From Sclerurus mexicanus (lineage: Eukaryota; Chordata; Aves; Passeriformes; Furnariidae): 64,000 bases of DNA. The notes beneath the pieces are model-generated. The model made no database searches, was not told the DNA's origin, and saw only the letters and a program-made list of their open reading frames with translations. The stretch's first letter is position 1. Every line of letters begins with the position of its first letter. Made by a program: the position numbers and the translations under genes. Location of the stretch: the NCBI GenBank assembly GCA_013396755.1, contig VWZF01003190.1, forward strand, positions 2,409,050 through 2,473,049, written 5' to 3'. Below, in pieces: positions 39,601 through 51,600 of this stretch.

Positions 39601-42600
39601 GGTGTTTCATGAGCCTTGAATTAAAGTGTATTTAAATTAGAGATAATCACACATGCTGTCACTGGGATGCTATTTTTTCCATGCAGATAGACTGAAATCC
39701 AAACATTTGCATAATTGAATTTCCTAAAAATATGTGTCTTTTATTTCTTATTCTTTTTATGGAGGCATTTCATTTTCTCATTACAACTTTGATAAATTAG
39801 AGAGTGTCTAATATGTGTTTGTGTAAATGTTTTCAATCTTTAAAGTGATGTAGCTGTTACAAGAGTTATCACAATACTTGTTTGTTGCCTCCAGACAATT
39901 TAACTTGGATCAAGCCTGTGAGAGTAAGCAGATAACCAGGGCACTGTGTGGTGGTAAGTGTAGGAAGTCATCAAACATGGCTGATCTCCAGTTCAAGTGG
40001 AATCCCCTTTGACCCATAAAGTTGAACAAACTGCAAAAACCAGTCTATCCAGTTAGCTAGAAGCCGAGATTTCTTGAGGTGCCAGGCAATGTAATAGGCA
40101 ACAACTGAAAAGTTTTACAAAGAGCTGTCTGTCTGACCTGAGATCTTAGAGAGACAGTAGAAAAGATGAGAGGCAGATAGCAAAGTCTGTGGCAAGAGGA
40201 TTCTCCACATTTTAAGGGTCTCAATCCCAAGGCCAGAGGCCGTTCCAGAGCAATGAGGAAAGTGAAGCACAGAAGGGATTTATGCACTTAATGTTTTGCC
40301 TGGATCTATGTATCTGACCAGTGCTAAAATACTTTTTTTATTGCTCTCAAATACTTTACCTAAGATTATACTCCAAGTAAAGAGGTTTATTATGGGAGGA
40401 CTTATCAGAGCAGCAGCCCTGAGAGTATCTAGGAAATGGAGGCTACCATGGCCAATGCAGACAGCCCTTGCTTCAGGTACATAACTACAACCCTCTTTCT
40501 TCACAGCCTGTCTGAGTCAGGACCTTGTTACCAACTAATGTTTATTCGCTTGTGTTCTCTGGGGATGAGCAGATACTAGAAACATTCAAGGACCTCAATC
40601 AGCTAGTACTGTAAATGAAAATAATAAGTAATGTTAGTTTTACCTTGCATTGCATGTAATTAAAGATAACTAAGAGGTCAAACTTAAGAGTTCCTTCTTA
40701 ACTACAAGCACCAAGTCTTCATTCAATCTGCTTGAGAGTTTTTCACGTAAAATAAGGCTTGCAGGTAAAGGTGCAGTCTGTGTCGCTGCTAATCTTTGAA
40801 ACACATTTCAGCAATAGACAGATATTTTGAGATCCAACTTAATTGTAACAGGTATAGACTGGATGGGACCCTTTGGATCACTAACTCACTGCAGACAGAA
40901 TAGATTTCCAAAGTTCTGCAGATGAAAAGTTTGGAAGTCTTGGCTCTAGGTGCTTCTAAAAAGTGTTAGGTTTCTTACAAATATATTAGAAATTCTACAT
41001 GTTGGAGGGATTAACAAAAAAAAGACAGAATTCTAAAATGAAACACTTTTTGAATGAAAGAACACTGTTGCTATTTTTCATACCTTACCAATTTGAAACT
41101 TCAGTAATTCAGGATTATCAGATCTATTGACAAAGTGTAAAGGAAGGAGGAAAGTTTTACCGCTGCAAGTACCATATATCTTGAAAGAAGGATTTTCTGT
41201 GTCACAAAATACCTAGCTGCACTCAAGGACTGGCAGAGCTGCCTTGAGATGAAACAAAATGAAGCAAACCCACCCTCTCTTTGATCTGGTCACAGCTCAG
41301 CGTATGAGGAATGCATGATGAGTGAAAGAAGGATGCTGGGTGGACCTGGCCTGTGACACATTCCCACCTTCAGACATCAGCTGGAAGCTTTTGGCTCTTT
41401 TGCATACACACTATCCTACAAAAGCTTTCTGAAATTTAAATAATTTTTAAAAGAGAAAAATATAACTAACATGAAGAATAAAGTGTGCAACAAGCTTTCA
41501 GCTCAGATGTGAGGTGAGGTACAGAGTCCCCAGCCTTGAAAAAGAGGAGTCTGTCTTAATTTCAGACAGATCTGTTGTAATATGGTATTTTCCCACCATT
41601 TAGACTAATTTTTGAGAAATTGCATTTATCATTATTATAAGTCTGTGAAGACATTTACAAATACATATTACTTAGCTATGCGTATTATGGTTCAGAGCCA
41701 GCATGAACAGTTCCTCAGTGGTCATGACCTTTCACTGCTCCTGGAAGCAGAGAGGGATCTCCTGTTTGCATGAACAGCACAGTTCACCTACGTGTGCTCG
41801 GGGAATCCAGTACTTTGCACCTTCAGTGTGCACGCTGGCTGTATTTTAGCTGTACAGCTGCCTGTGTCACAGGGCAAGTGACAGCCCTCTGCTGTAAGAG
41901 CATCTTATGGGGTCTCTGGAGCGGGCAGATGGGGCACAATTGCTTCAAGGTGTCTGCCTGCCAGCACTTGCAGCTGGGATGGGTGCTGATAATGTTTTTG
42001 GACATAGGGTGACTGCAGCAACAGTAGGGAGTACTGGCAAAACAAAAACTAGTTTTAAACATTTCACTGGAAGGTTTCTATATTACAGGCATGCCTATTT
42101 CTGCTTATCTGGAGGATTAGAATCATACCTCCTTAAATTTCTGGTGCTTACAGGACTATCTGAATTGTCTGTTTTGCCTCTTGAAAAATCCCTATCTGTA
42201 CTCACAGTCCAGTTTCTTTAATTAAAGAAGGGCAGAATTTTGAACATGATACATTTAAACAGGTCTTGAAGGGAAGATTTGCAAGCAATATTGAGACATT
42301 CAGCTTTAAGGGACTTGAATATTCTTTCTCTTCTAACATCAGTTCAATCTTTGACTGATGAAGTTCAATTGGTTCTAACAGAGTAATAATAATTAGAAAA
42401 ATTAATCCCACTGTATATTAGATAGCTTGCACTCCAGTTTCAGTTCTTATACCTTTTTGGGTACATCTCAGATTTCTCACTAACAGGACAACCTGTAGTG
42501 CTGTGCCTAGACAGTCATATTTTTCTGAAGATCATTACTATGTCTGTTCACTTAAAGTAAGACTGTAGGTAGGTATAGCACTCGTTTTTGTCTTAAGAAA

Positions 42601-45600
42601 AGCAAAATAATAGATCACATTAAAACAAAAAGTAGTTGTTTCTTGGATGTTTTTGTTTGTTTGTGGTTGTGGGTTTTTTTTTGTTTTTTTTTTTTTTTCC
42701 CCAAGCAAATTCAAATGCTTAGCATTGGAAACCTAGAAAGGGATTTAGTAAGTACAAATTTAGACTTAAAAATATCTCCCCCTGCCTCAGCTATAAAGTT
42801 TTACAGAAAAGAACCACAAAACAGAAAGTGAGGAAGAGTATAATGGAATTTTGAGCATAAAAGCTATGTTATTAGAAGACAAAAAAACTGCAACTCAAAG
42901 AGTAGAAAATGAAGATTAATACAGCTACCTCTGTTAATTAAAAAAACACATTAAAATATGAAACTAAAGAAGGAAGAACATGCCCAGACTGCTCCTTTAT
43001 GGCTTCTCACAGTACAATTATTCCATGACATTCTCCCCAGCTGGTCTCTGTTTTGTGTTTCCATTAGCCTTCAGTTTTATAAACAGCTATGCAGGTGACC
43101 AAATTAAGAAAGAAAGTTATTGTTTCTGGACAAAGGGGAAGACTGCTGCTTGGTTTGGTGGGAAGAACCTGCTTACCTAGAAGGGCATTTGTAAAAGTAC
43201 CACTTGAGATTTTTAAAAGCTTGAGGCTTTGATCTTGAACTATCTTATCAAAATAAATTAACAGATAAGAAAAGTACCACCTTTCCCTTGACAGGCTTCC
43301 ATGAACACAATGCTCCTGATGTGGTCTCTGGAAGAATGTGGATCTCAGTGAACTGCATGTCTACATAAGATGTATTTTTGTATTTCTGCCATCTAAGAGA
43401 ACCCAATTAAATTATATAAAACACCCCTTCCACCTCCCTTCTAATTCCTCAGTAGAAAGCAAAAGAAAATACTCAAATACAGAAAGCAGCTAACTCCTGT
43501 CCTTAGACCTCCTTCACATCTCCACATGCAGGCACCCCTATATTCCATGCTCCCTGAAGTCCTTTGCAAGGAAATGCAGGCTGTCATCAGCCAGCTGGGT
43601 TGGAGCTGGTGTTTTCAGTGACTATAACATGTGTGCAATGCATAAAGACATAGCTGAATCCTTGGGGTGCAGTCAGATAAACTACTTCAGTTGCTGCTGG
43701 TTAAAGATAGGGGGCTACAGCCCCTCCTTCACTCTGAGGGCTTATCACAACCCATCCACTGCAATGCCTTCCATAATGGGAGAAAAGGACGTTTGGAGCT
43801 GGAGGTGGTAACCTGTGATACCAAACCATCCATTCAAGGCACCAAGCCTTTGATCTTTATCTGTAAAGCTATCTCAGAGCTGTGAAGAAAAGTTCAAAGA
43901 AGTCTGCTTGTGGGAAGAAGTCAATTACAGCTACCTGAGAGGAAGAGGGAACAACGAATTGTCTTCTGCTGTGTTCATGAGATGCACAAGGGGAAATGAC
44001 TATGCATAAATTTTGCCAAGAGTGTTGATTTTTAAAAATCTCAATAACATCGTATTCTGCTCACTTTTGAATCATCCACTATTTTGATTAAAGCAAACCC
44101 CACAATTAGAGCAGGTGTGTGTTTACATCGTACACACAGAAGCACAGAAAGTCTAAATATTGATGATCCTTTTCATCTTCATACACCCTCTACGTAGTCT
44201 CCACAAAGAAGCTGTCAGTCCCTTTTGTACTACTAACATACATTGAGGAAATAAAATATGTAGCATGTAAAGGCATAATACACCTTTGACACAAATCAGT
44301 CCTGACATGAAAGTATAAGTACTTTGAGGTGACTGGGAATTCTCCATATTGAAAGAAACCATGAAGTTTTATTAGTGGGACCATGTCAACTAAAGCCCCA
44401 TCAACATCACCAACTGAGTGGTGCAACTGCTTTCTTACTTTAGATCAAGGCAGAGGCTTGTTCTGAGTATGTATCGACAGTATATTAATAATAAAGCTTT
44501 CATATGTTTCAGTTCTACGGTATTTTTTGCAATGACCTTTTTCTTTTATTTAGCAGAAAACCAAAGTAGACCTGCATTTCATTTCTGTTATCTTTACTAC
44601 TATTGGGGACTTCACAGCCGATTTTGAATATCAGAAAGCAGTGATGGCCAGGCACTTTGTAGTACAACTTTTAAAAAATATAGATCTTTAACAACAGCTG
44701 GAAACACTTGAAGTTTGGACACTTCTTCCCCCTTATCCACATTGTTTTCCCCTTCATCCCAACTGAATATTAGTGATACTGTAAGGAGTACAGAAAAAAT
44801 TAGCTATTCTAATATGCAAGTGAATATTACATGTCACTTCTTGACATAAAAAGTTAAAGTGTATTTTCTGCTCTGTAACGGACCTGCTCTGTTTTGAATC
44901 TTTTTTTCGTTAACTTAACTTGTTTTTTGCACCAGCTCTCTGGATGTAAGTTAATGCATTACAAAACAAACAGAAAGAAAGCCACATTCACAAGGCTTAC
45001 TCCATCTTTTCTGGAAGGCTTGCAAGCAGCAGGAGGTTACTTTAAAATACAGTTCCAGTTAAAACTAACTGAGTGCTGAAGGACTAGTACATTACAGCCT
45101 GGTTGGTGAAGGAGAACAAGGACAGACATTTAAAAGAGTTAAGTGGGTTTTTATATTTCACCAAAACAAGGAAGCACAAAGTCATTGCAGGGAAGTGAAT
45201 GAAGACAGGATTTGGACCCAGAAAATTACCACTACACTGCTGTACTTGGGCTGAAAGTGTTGTTGCTCAAGCTACAGAAACATTATATGTGGGGTGGCAC
45301 TGGCATGGATCTAATGGAGGCTACTTGTGGATCCGTTTTGTTTATTTTGTTCTGAAGCCTATCAGATTTTGTTAAAACTTTGGAGAAGTACTTTGTTCTC
45401 TAGGTCACTTTAATGGAGCCCACAGAGCCTGCCACTGAAAGGGGAAATTCCACTCTTTAATGCCCTCCCAGCTATGGAGTGCTCACCCAGCTATGATGAC
45501 TCATGGAACTTCCAGCTAGGAAACTAACTTCTTTTTTTCCTTTTGCCAATTTAGATATCAGCAGGATCAGATCCGACTTCTTCACAGGGTCACTGCATCC

Positions 45601-48600
45601 CTAGTGACAGTGTGAGGGTGGAGATGAGAGGCAGGGCAAGCAGGGCTGTTGAGAGGGTGGAAGAAAGGGATCTACTCTTTTGGCAGCAGCTCAGACTTAT
45701 GCTGAGTTAAACTGGCCATGGAACTACAGCCCCAGTAGTGCTTCCTTGCCTCTGTGCTTCTTGCAGAGATACCTGTAGCATTCTTATTTTAAGACATGAA
45801 GGAAACATTTAGCCATATTGTACAGTCACTTGTATTCATAGCCTACTTCACCCAGTTGCCCTTGCATTAAGCCTGAAAAATGTATGCTCATGTTTTTCAT
45901 ATTATTGCCCTGGGATGTATTACTTTAATTCTTTCTGAAGTATTTATTGTGTACTAATTTATGTCAAGATTATCAACCTGTAGTGTTGTTTACCCTGGAA
46001 AATGAACTTGTCCAGAATGTATATACCAATAGATTAGGACAAAGATGCTAACAGAATTTTCAAGCTTCTTTTGCCCCTCAGTCATTTATTATGGTTTTCA
46101 CAAACCAAACTTATTTACAGAGTATATAAAGTTCTTCTACACTTTAACAAAAATCTAAGATGATTCCCTGCAGCCAAATGGGAAAATCCTGTTACTCTGA
46201 GACACTATTTTCCATAAGTTTTACAATTCTCTTGTCTGTTGAGCACATAAAACCAGTAATATTTGCTTTCTGAAAGATATAATTGCTTATCTGTCATATT
46301 GTAATATGTTTTAGGGTACTTGGACTGTAAAAGATGTTATCCAAAACTAAAATCAGTCCTCTAATGCAGCAATCATTTAAAAAACCATATAAAAACACAA
46401 GGAAAAAAAACACGTAATGAGCCAACACATTATTTCTTTTCTAATGATCAGTGACTTCTAAATCATCTACACAATATGACTCAGACATCTGAAGATATCT
46501 AAAAGTTACTCTCGAATGATTCCTTAAGTCAAACTTGAAATATGGAGGTATTTCCATCAAATACATCAAATAGAGCAGATACAAATTTTCCTCATTGCAC
46601 TGTGCATAAAGTCACGTGCTGCAAAGGAGAAGCACATTTTAATCCTGAGGTGTACCAGTCCAACAAATTAAAAGGAAACATTCAAATGTTTTAAGTGCCA
46701 AAAATTTCAGTTAATGTAGCATTGTGAACATAAAGTGATCTGAACTCTACAAGTTGCCATTTTTTTCAGTTTCTTTTTGGCAGGTAATTGAAATCTTATT
46801 TTCTCCTCTATATTTGGTCACAATGCTGGATCTGCCTGCAGCATTAAAGCTGCAGATTTCACTCATTGTTTAAACAAAAAGCCAAAACAATGCTTAGGAT
46901 ATTTTAAAATATTTCAATTACATCATGTCTGGCCTGTTACAACCATGAAGATGAAGCAGTGGTGGAATAAGCTGTGCCAACGGCTGCACGATTTTGCCAG
47001 CACAAGTAGAATGAAACTAAAGGTACTATATAAACATAGCTCACCTTGTGAACAGACTATACTCTTACAGTGCTGTCTACACACAGAGATTAAACCTGTG
47101 CTTCTCACTACAGTTTCAATATTACCCCACATCATTTTGTCCACATTGCCATATTTTTGTTTAACACACAGGTAGATCACAGTCAAACATACTTTTCTAA
47201 AAATAGCATTACAGGCAGGAAATTCTGTGTGAGAATAAATGCTATGTGGTTATTTAATTGTGTTTTATGGGTTTTTTTAGGTTTGTGGGTGTTTTGTTTT
47301 GATTTGTTTGGGTTTTTTTCTTGTAAAAAGTAGCGTGTTTCAGGTTTGGGTTTTTTGGTTTGTTGGTTTGGCCTTTTTAGCTTGGAGATTGGTCCAGGCG
47401 GGATGACGCAGCTGGAAAGAAGAAAAGAAGCTTTAAAGGGATTGGTATAATGAAATAGTGCAGAGAGAAAGGAATAAAGGAGAACAAATATAGATGGGAT
47501 GGAGGCTGTGCTATGCTGAAACAAGGTCAAAGGGAGAAGCAAGAGGAATTGACTGGAGAAGTGGCACTGGTAATGAAAGAATGGATTTTTGCAGCACTAT
47601 TTGGAGAAGTTTGCATTTCCTATCTCATTCCATTCCTAAGTCCAGAGATGAGAGAGATTCATGAACTGTTTAAGCTGACAGAAAACTAGAAGAAATAGCA
47701 AATATACAGTTTTATCTTTTAATCACAACCCTGTGCTTTGTATGGCAAACTGGACCTAACAATCCTAGAAAAATCTCATATGTGAAACAGTTCCTATTTG
47801 GGCCTTTAGAGCACTGAACAGTGTCCAAGTAACTTGACATTTGAATCACTAAAGATGATCAGAGAACTGGAACACCTCTCCTGTGAGGAAAGGCTGAGAG
47901 CATTGGGATTGTTCAGCCTGAAGAAAGCTGACCTTCATTCATGTATACAAGGGTGACCTTATTGCAGCCTTTCAGTACCTGAATGGGGCCTACAAGAAAG
48001 TTGCAGAGGAACTATTTACAAGGGCATGTAGTGATAGAATAAGGGGGAACGGCTTCAAAGTGAAAGAGAGTAGTTTAGATTGGATGTTAGGAATAAATTC
48101 TTTACTGTGAAGGTGGCGAGGCACTGGAACAGGCTGGCCAGAGAACTTGTGGATGCCCCATCCCTGGAAGTGTTCAAGGCCAGGTTGGATGGGGCTTTGA
48201 GCAACCTGGTCTAGAGGGAGGTGTCCCTGCCCATGGCTGAGGAATGGGTCCCTTCCAACCTAAACCATTCCAAAATTCTATCACTTGCATGGCCTTTCTG
48301 CTGGAGTCTATATAACTAATAAGAGGATGAGATGTTGAAGCTGGATGTGGGCTTTGATGCCCAGTTCTGTCATGGGGAGCAGTCTTTAGCATCCTTTGAA
48401 ACTCCAGTTTCTTTCCTGCTTGAGTTTTTGTTCTTTTGTCCTGTTCAAGTCCATTGATGCAGTAAACTATCGTAAAATTTGACTTGAAAAAACAGATTAA
48501 GTTTCTAAGTCTGTTTGCTACAACTAAGAGCAATTAGTAGAACTACTGTTCAGATACTCCCCATTCATTTTCTCCAAAAGAAAATGCTATGATAAAGACT

Positions 48601-51600
48601 CCTATGCATAGAAGTTTACAGCTAAATACCGTTTCACTCCCAAATTAATTAATTTTCTACTGTGCTCTTTCAAAAAGAAACAGTGCCAAAAAATCCTGCA
48701 GTAAAGAAAAGACCTAGCAGTTACAGCCAAGCTATCTCTATCTAGAAAATTTGTAAAGACCATAAACACCTACAAATTTGACAGACAATTAACAGACATT
48801 CAGGCCTTAAGCAAATACCTCTTGATTTTCATAGAATTAGGGCTTAAACCATCTTGTTTAGCAAGAGATGCGAATACAAAATACTGCAAATAATTGAAGA
48901 CACTTGTTCAACCTGAGGAAAAAAGTCAATTGCTATTTATTTCCACTTGCTTTTAATTGGGAGTTATAGTTGGAGATAGTGATTTTAAGACCTTTTTTTT
49001 TGAGGGGGGTGGTGGGGAAAGAACTGCTGCAAATTAACAAACATGAAACTGTGCTTTTGGAAAAGTCTGTTTGCAGTCTAGAAGTTGCTAGCTGCATGAC
49101 CTTAGGCAAGTGAAAGCACGTGGCACACTTCTGGTTCATGCTGTGGTTTGCCCATCACTGGAGTGGTGATGGAAACAATGCCTTTGAAAAAGACTTCACA
49201 ACACACAGCTGAAGACAGCTATGAGCAGAGGGCCATTATTAAGGTTTGTGGTCATAATAAAAAAAATGCAGCAAGTCTGAAGAGATGCTATGACACAGTC
49301 ATACATAGTAGCTAGAAATCATTCAAATACCAGGAATCGTAGGCTCATAGCCTAAGAAAGTTGAACCACAAAAGAGTCTGCAGGTTTAATGCTGTATCTT
49401 TTGAACTGCTAACTTCCTGTTACCCACATCACCTACTGTCCCCAATTACGAGTGAATCTATTTATGTATATATTTGCATTATAATTTTTTCCCCTGAAGT
49501 TCAGGCTGAAATCAAGGCACACTATAGCCTGCTGTGGCAGCATGGCTATCACTCATGTATTCACTCCACACTTTACAAAATAAGTCAAAGTACCAAATTA
49601 TTTGCATGTGCCACTCATGATAAATAACCGAGCCTTGGAATTCACTTTTCCTGAGTATATTAAAGCAGTCAGAACATACAATGTACTCTGAGGGAATACT
49701 TGTATAATACTGTGCATGCCTTATAAGAAACATCACATAAAAATTAATGCTGGAATTCCATGAAGTTTCAGCATTGCTATCCAACTGATATTGAAGTTGA
49801 GTGACTTAACTGTTAACAATGTACACACCACAACATATTAGGTGAGAGGCATGTAAGAACACATATTTCTTATTGTTGCAATAAACTTAACAAATGGAAT
49901 ACATTAAGAATTCAGATCTGACATAAGACTTGCAAGTGCAACAAAACGCTAGGTCTGGTAGGCTCAAATATAGTTGAGACTTAGAATAGCTGAGCTTAGT
50001 AAAGCCACATAATATCTAGTTTTTCAGGTCTACACTTCAAAAGATCAAAAGATCTACTCTGAGACACTGACTCAACAGCAGTGCTTCTTTAATTTTTGCT
50101 GCCACAAAGCAGAAATTTTAAGAAAGCTATCTTTAAAGAAAATGCTAACTGCAATTACTCCAATTGAACTATTTTTGGCAAGAATATTTCTTGGCATTGC
50201 ATCTTAGCATATGCAGAAAGGTATGTTTTTAACATAACCATTTAGTGCATGTAACAGTACAAACTCTGAACCATCTACGTGTCTTCAATATAGACAGATT
50301 AGGAATTCAACTACATTGTCAACAAGTCATGCGGCACAGGGGGTTATTCAGCTCTTTCAAAGAAGGAGGAAAAGACTGCCGCCATGTTATGCTGATCTCT
50401 TCCTACATTTGCACATCTCTTCTAAATTTATCCCATTAATATCTACTCACGGAAAGTTCTGCCTTAGGGTTTTAAAATTCTGATACTGTAACAAGATAAT
50501 GTAGCCAAAATTCCAGGTTTCTGTTTAAGGACGTATTTCGTCATGCTCAGATTGAAGAACGTGTGCATTTCCACAGCACGCGGTGAGAACACTCATGTTT
50601 GAAAAACATGTGCTCCTACATTCCTTGCACAAATAGGGTGAATTGGCCATGAGGAGGACAGAAAAAGTAGCTTTCAATACTTCAAGTTAATACAGGAAAG
50701 CAGAGCCACTTCTTCCATCTTCTTATTTTATAACAATATTAAAACCTCAGACAAGATGAAGAGTGTCAGCTACATGAAGATGCAGCAGAGATGTGATGCT
50801 GCCTTTCTGGTTTAGGGCTTTTGAATCAGTTTACAAACAAGCTGTGGACCATTATAAACTTCACATATAGACAGACCCTCTCCGGATACTTGAAAGTAAT
50901 CTTACTGCAATCGTTTGCAAAAATGCAGAAGATTCATCCCAGCTACAATTTTATGTAGAATGTGCTTTACATTTACTTCTTTACATACCAGTAACTGTTT
51001 TTCAGCTTGTTACCTTAAGATAACTGGTTTAGACGAATGCTGAGCCCTGACACCATTTAGATCAGTTTAGACTACTTAGGGTGAAAAATTGCAGGCAATG
51101 AGAAAATTCACTGTCTTGCTCCCCCTGTCCTTTGAGCCTTACAGAGTTCTTGCACGGGCTGTAGGATGTAGTCTTGCTAGGGTTTTATTAGGTGTGCCTG
51201 ACTGAGAAACATAAATGTCACGTCAGCTCTGCAAGTACAACCCCCCCAACCCCTGCCACTATTTCAACAGTATGGAAAGAGCAGGTATCAGGAAATGACA
51301 TTGCATCAAAGTTAGCTTTACAAGAGATTATTCCAATTTGCATGAAAGCTTCTGGGGACAGGGAGAGAGGCTTGAGAACAGTTTATAAATTAGTATCCAA
51401 TGCTTGAGTTACTTTAGGAAAAAATATTTTTCAATATTTCATTCTTGTTTTTCAGGAGAAGAAAAAGTTTTCATGTTATTTTAATCTGAAACAGAACCTC
51501 ATTTAGCTATTCGGGGAAAAAAAAAAGTCAAAATGAAAGAGCCTTGAAGTGCCAACTGTACCAGCACACCAATCGAGTTGCGCTAAAAATACTTCAGTAA

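Noticed and set aside
47183..47542. 119-codon minus frame rich in Lys, Thr, Pro and Asn
   Set aside because: Produced by the G/T-rich low-complexity tract read on the other strand.
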